Shown here in pieces: positions 61,618 to 64,000 of a stretch of DNA of 64,000 bases. Within the stretch, counting starts at the first letter, position 1. Each line of letters starts with the position of its first letter. Position numbers and translations under genes: made by a program. The DNA lies in assembly GCF_024347055.1 (NCBI RefSeq), contig NZ_AP024896.1:1550001-1614000 (forward strand), written 5' to 3'. The stretch comes from Vibrio porteresiae DSM 19223. Lineage in GTDB: Bacteria > Pseudomonadota > Gammaproteobacteria > Enterobacterales > Vibrionaceae. The notes under the pieces are model-generated. The model did no database searches. It had not been told where the DNA came from and saw nothing but the letters and a program-made list of their open reading frames with translations.

Positions 61618-61878
61618 ATGTCTAAATTAATTTGGTGCTGTATAACTGCAGGTACATTACTGACGATTAGTTACCAAGCTAATAGTCATACCATGAGTGT
61701 CAACGAGGCAAATCAGGCCGTCGAACAACGTATTGAAATAGAAAAGCAGCAAGAGGCGGTGGTTAATCTCAAGGATTATGTTTCCGATGAACGCGGTGCT
61801 CGAAAAAATCTACTTAGCGCTCCCATCAAAACCGACGATGCTCCTACCAACGTCGAACTCAATAATGAACAAGAGTAG
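61618..61878 (+). CDS. Small secreted protein of unknown function, paired with the GH3 enzyme
   Basis: 86 residues, not recognised. Signal-type N-terminus (LIWCCITAGTLLTISYQANS, cut near 23), then a charged, helix-prone region with Glu/Gln/Lys (VNEANQAVEQRIEIEKQQEA, VNLKDYVSDERGARK) and an acidic tail. AGAGGA is 5 bases before the ATG. Its stop is 6 bases before the GH3 start, so the two are translationally linked. It could be a chaperone, inhibitor or partner of the hydrolase; that is inference from position only. Confidence 0.65.
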   Translation: MSKLIWCCITAGTLLTISYQANSHTMSVNEANQAVEQRIEIEKQQEAVVNLKDYVSDERGARKNLLSAPIKTDDAPTNVELNNEQE

Positions 61879-61884
61879 ATAACG

Positions 61885-64000
61885 ATGATGACACATAAAC
61901 ACACCCTCATTACGGGTTTACTCTGTTTCAGTGCACCACTTACTGCGTTGGCTGCTGGGACTTCTGGTCGCACCGCCGTGGAAGTCGAAAACAAGGTCGA
62001 TAATATCTTGGGTCAGATGACGCAGTCAGAAAAATTCAACTATATTCACGTCGATAGCGGCTACCTGTTTCGTCCTAATGATCGCTTAGGTTTACCCGGA
62101 ACCAACTCGGTAGACTCATCAATGGGTATTCGTGTCAAATCCACCAAACTTCTTTATGGTGCGAGCTACCCTTCACAAACGGCAGCTGCCGCGTCTTGGA
62201 GCATCAACCGCGTTAAAGAGCTGGGTTTGGCTTTAGGCTATGAAACTCGCATGTCTGGTTCGGAGCACTTTCTCTCTCCCGTGGTGAATATGTACCGAAC
62301 TCCGTTTGGTGGGCGTAACGCCGAAACCATCTGTGGTGAAGACCCGTTCCTCTGTGCAGTATTGGCCCCTGCACTAACCAATGCTGTACAAAAACAAGGC
62401 GTTGTTGCCACTGTGAAACACTGGCTTGCCAATGAACAAGAAGCCAACCGCTACAATCTTGATGTACAAATGGAAGCGCGCCCGATGCGTGAAATCTACA
62501 TGCCAGCGTTTGAATCCTTAGTGAAAAATGCCAGTGTTGGCGCCGTCATGTGTGGCTTTAACTACATCAATGGCGTGCAAGCATGTTCCAACCATTTCCT
62601 CATTACTGATGTTTTAAAGGGCGAATGGGGCTTTAAAGGTTACGTCTCATCGGACTTCAACTCGATCATCAGCGCCTATGATGCCGCCTACGCTGGAACC
62701 GACCTTGATCAGCCTAGTGGCTACTATTTCCGCGAGAAAAAGCTCACTCCGTATCTAGAAGATGGCACGCTAACGCAAAATGTCATCGACAACAAAGTTC
62801 GCCGCAATCTGCGCGCTCTATTTGACTATGGTTTCGACCAAACTGTGTATGATGCTCAAACGCTAGATAACCCCGAACACGGTGAAGATGCATCGCTCGA
62901 TCTCGCACGTGAAAGTATCGTGTTGCTGAAAAACCAAGGCGCTCAAGGCGGGACTGGCGGTCTGTTACCACTGAGCAAAAATGCAACAATTGCGGTCATT
63001 GGTGACGGGGCAATCAACGCGCCAAGTTCACCTTTTGGTACGCCTTATTCTGTTCCTCAATCTGGTTATGTAACCGAATTGGCGGGTCTGCAAGATATCA
63101 ACTATTCGGCCGACAACGTCACTTTTATTAGTGCTATGTCACTGACACCATCAGCGACGACTTGGTATCAACCAGACTGTACTGATGATTGTGAAACAGG
63201 TTTGCAAGTCGAGTACTTCGATAACAATGAACTGAGCGGTGAGCCTGTTCAAACCAGTACCGAGCAAGTAGCTAACTTTGACTGGGACGACCTGACCAAC
63301 ACTGATTCAGAAGGAAGTCACGACTTAGATAATGTTGATCCTTCAGTTGGCTCATTTGGCTTGCGTATTACTGGTCAAATCAAACCGACCATTTCCGGTC
63401 GACAGGTCATCAAAGTCAAAGCAGATGGTCCATTTACCCTCTATTTGGATGGCGAGCAGATTTTGACCTTCGATGGTGTGCCAAAAGCAACCGACTTGAT
63501 CGATGCTGTTCCTCTATCAGTGAAAACCAAGAAGCTGCAAGCGGGTAAACTGTATACCGTGAAACTAGAGTATAACCGCACGCGTCTATTTACTCCTTAT
63601 TACGGTAGTATTCGTGGTCTACAAATGAGCTGGGCCTCACTTGAAGTGCCAGACAATATTGGGGATTACGATGCGGTCGTCGCGATTGTTGGTCGTAACT
63701 ACGAAACAGAAGGTGAAACACTCGATCACGATTACACCCTTCCCGATCGCCAAGGTTACATGCTAGAAAAACTCACCAAAGCAAACCCGAACACGATTGT
63801 GGTCATGCACGGTGGTAGCGCTATGTTAATGGAACCGTGGATCCAAGATGCAGGCGCAGCGCTTCATGCTTGGTACAGTGGTCAATTCGGTGGTCAAGCA
63901 CTTGCTGAGATTCTTTATGGCGATGTTAACCCATCAGGTCGCTTGCCAATCACTATAGATAAGTATGTGAAATATAACCCAAGTTATGCTTCTTATTCTG
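61885..64000 (+). CDS. Secreted GH3 glycoside hydrolase with PA14 insertion (runs off window)
   Basis: 705 residues are in view; the 3' end lies beyond the window. Tandem ATGs at 61885 and 61888. Signal peptide about 1-24 (LLCFSAPLTALAA). The GH3 N-domain spans about 30-330: HFLSPVVNMYRTPFGGRNAE, VVATVKHWLANEQEANR, and the nucleophile Asp257 in KGYVSSDFNSI. The C-domain starts near 335 (ARESIVLLKNQG) and is interrupted by a PA14 module at about 437-590 (LQVEYFDNNELSGE, VKADGPFTLYLDGEQIL), then resumes (AIVGRNYETEGETLD, GGQALAEILYGDVNPSGRLP). PA14 insertions occur in beta-glucosidase-type GH3 enzymes and shape the acceptor pocket. Exact substrate unknown. Confidence 0.9.
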   Translation, partial: MMTHKHTLITGLLCFSAPLTALAAGTSGRTAVEVENKVDNILGQMTQSEKFNYIHVDSGYLFRPNDRLGLPGTNSVDSSMGIRVKSTKLLYGASYPSQTAAAASWSINRVKELGLALGYETRMSGSEHFLSPVVNMYRTPFGGRNAETICGEDPFLCAVLAPALTNAVQKQGVVATVKHWLANEQEANRYNLDVQMEARPMREIYMPAFESLVKNASVGAVMCGFNYINGVQACSNHFLITDVLKGEWGFKGYVSSDFNSIISAYDAAYAGTDLDQPSGYYFREKKLTPYLEDGTLTQNVIDNKVRRNLRALFDYGFDQTVYDAQTLDNPEHGEDASLDLARESIVLLKNQGAQGGTGGLLPLSKNATIAVIGDGAINAPSSPFGTPYSVPQSGYVTELAGLQDINYSADNVTFISAMSLTPSATTWYQPDCTDDCETGLQVEYFDNNELSGEPVQTSTEQVANFDWDDLTNTDSEGSHDLDNVDPSVGSFGLRITGQIKPTISGRQVIKVKADGPFTLYLDGEQILTFDGVPKATDLIDAVPLSVKTKKLQAGKLYTVKLEYNRTRLFTPYYGSIRGLQMSWASLEVPDNIGDYDAVVAIVGRNYETEGETLDHDYTLPDRQGYMLEKLTKANPNTIVVMHGGSAMLMEPWIQDAGAALHAWYSGQFGGQALAEILYGDVNPSGRLPITIDKYVKYNPSYASYS

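Noticed and set aside
1..64000. Search for tRNA, rRNA, CRISPR arrays, insertion sequences, phage genes and defence systems
   Set aside because: None seen on reading both strands; gene order is ordinary chromosomal and no terminal repeats or transposase motifs were found.

Overview
The window is one contiguous piece of a gammaproteobacterial chromosome, most likely a Vibrio or close relative (Vibrionaceae). The pointers are a periplasmic broad-spectrum racemase of the Vibrio BsrV type, two chemoreceptors, a YbiT-type ABC-F ATPase, NirBD/NarXP-like modules and even, moderate-GC coding sequence. About 60 protein genes are supported. No rRNA, tRNA, CRISPR array, insertion sequence or prophage gene was seen. 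Most genes lie in short divergent units of one regulator plus its likely targets.

Layout. 1-1.4 kb: sulfur assimilation (start of a sulfate-binding protein gene, divergent cysM). 1.6-4.3 kb: a UPF0303/GlcG-like protein and a Tat-exported PhoX phosphatase. 4.4-7.0 kb (minus): a three-gene unit of DUF3737 protein, MalY/PatB C-S lyase and an exported cyclophilin-fold protein. 7.2-9.2 kb: exported carboxymuconolactone-decarboxylase-like protein divergent from an AraC regulator. 9.3-10.9 kb: ybiT. 11.2-23.7 kb: a complete assimilatory nitrate/nitrite island: nasA on the minus strand; cobA (siroheme precursor), nirB, nirD, a NarK-type transporter, a membrane PP2C-phosphatase/Ser-Thr-kinase fusion, a NarX/NarQ-like sensor and a NarL/NarP-like regulator on the plus strand. 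The nasA-cobA gap has a GG-N10-GC sigma-54-type promoter facing each way and NarL/NarP-type heptamers between them.

24-32 kb: chemoreceptor, Bsr racemase, arsR-acr3 arsenite efflux, EamA exporter, exported cupin, iron alcohol dehydrogenase. 32-39.8 kb: two LysR units (DsbA-like protein; SnoaL-like protein plus luciferase-like monooxygenase), a DeoR regulator divergent from a Gfo/Idh/MocA dehydrogenase with repeated CACTTACA boxes between them, and an SDR dehydrogenase. 39.9-43.9 kb: a dCache chemoreceptor with an amino-acid-binding signature, a secreted NPP1/NLP-family protein with the GHRHDWE heptapeptide, and a TPR protein. 44-48.7 kb: a VOC protein, soxR with a near-perfect sox box driving a small membrane protein and an MFS pump, and a nimR/nimT-like pair. 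48.8-51.9 kb: a Pro-rich beta-helix lipoprotein and a membrane-anchored NAPE-PLD-like metallo-hydrolase.

52-60.8 kb: a complete five-step histidine utilisation locus (hutH, hutU, hutI, hutF, hutG with hutD and the repressor hutC). HutC-like operators sit before both transcription units, and HutU is the long, eukaryote-like form. 60.9-64 kb: an AT-rich 730-bp gap, a small secreted protein of unknown function and a GH3 glycoside hydrolase with a PA14 insertion that runs off the window. Overall the window combines nitrogen acquisition (nitrate, histidine), sulfur and phosphate scavenging, chemotaxis, stress efflux and secreted enzymes, as expected of a marine or plant/animal-associated heterotroph. 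Species assignment is inference.
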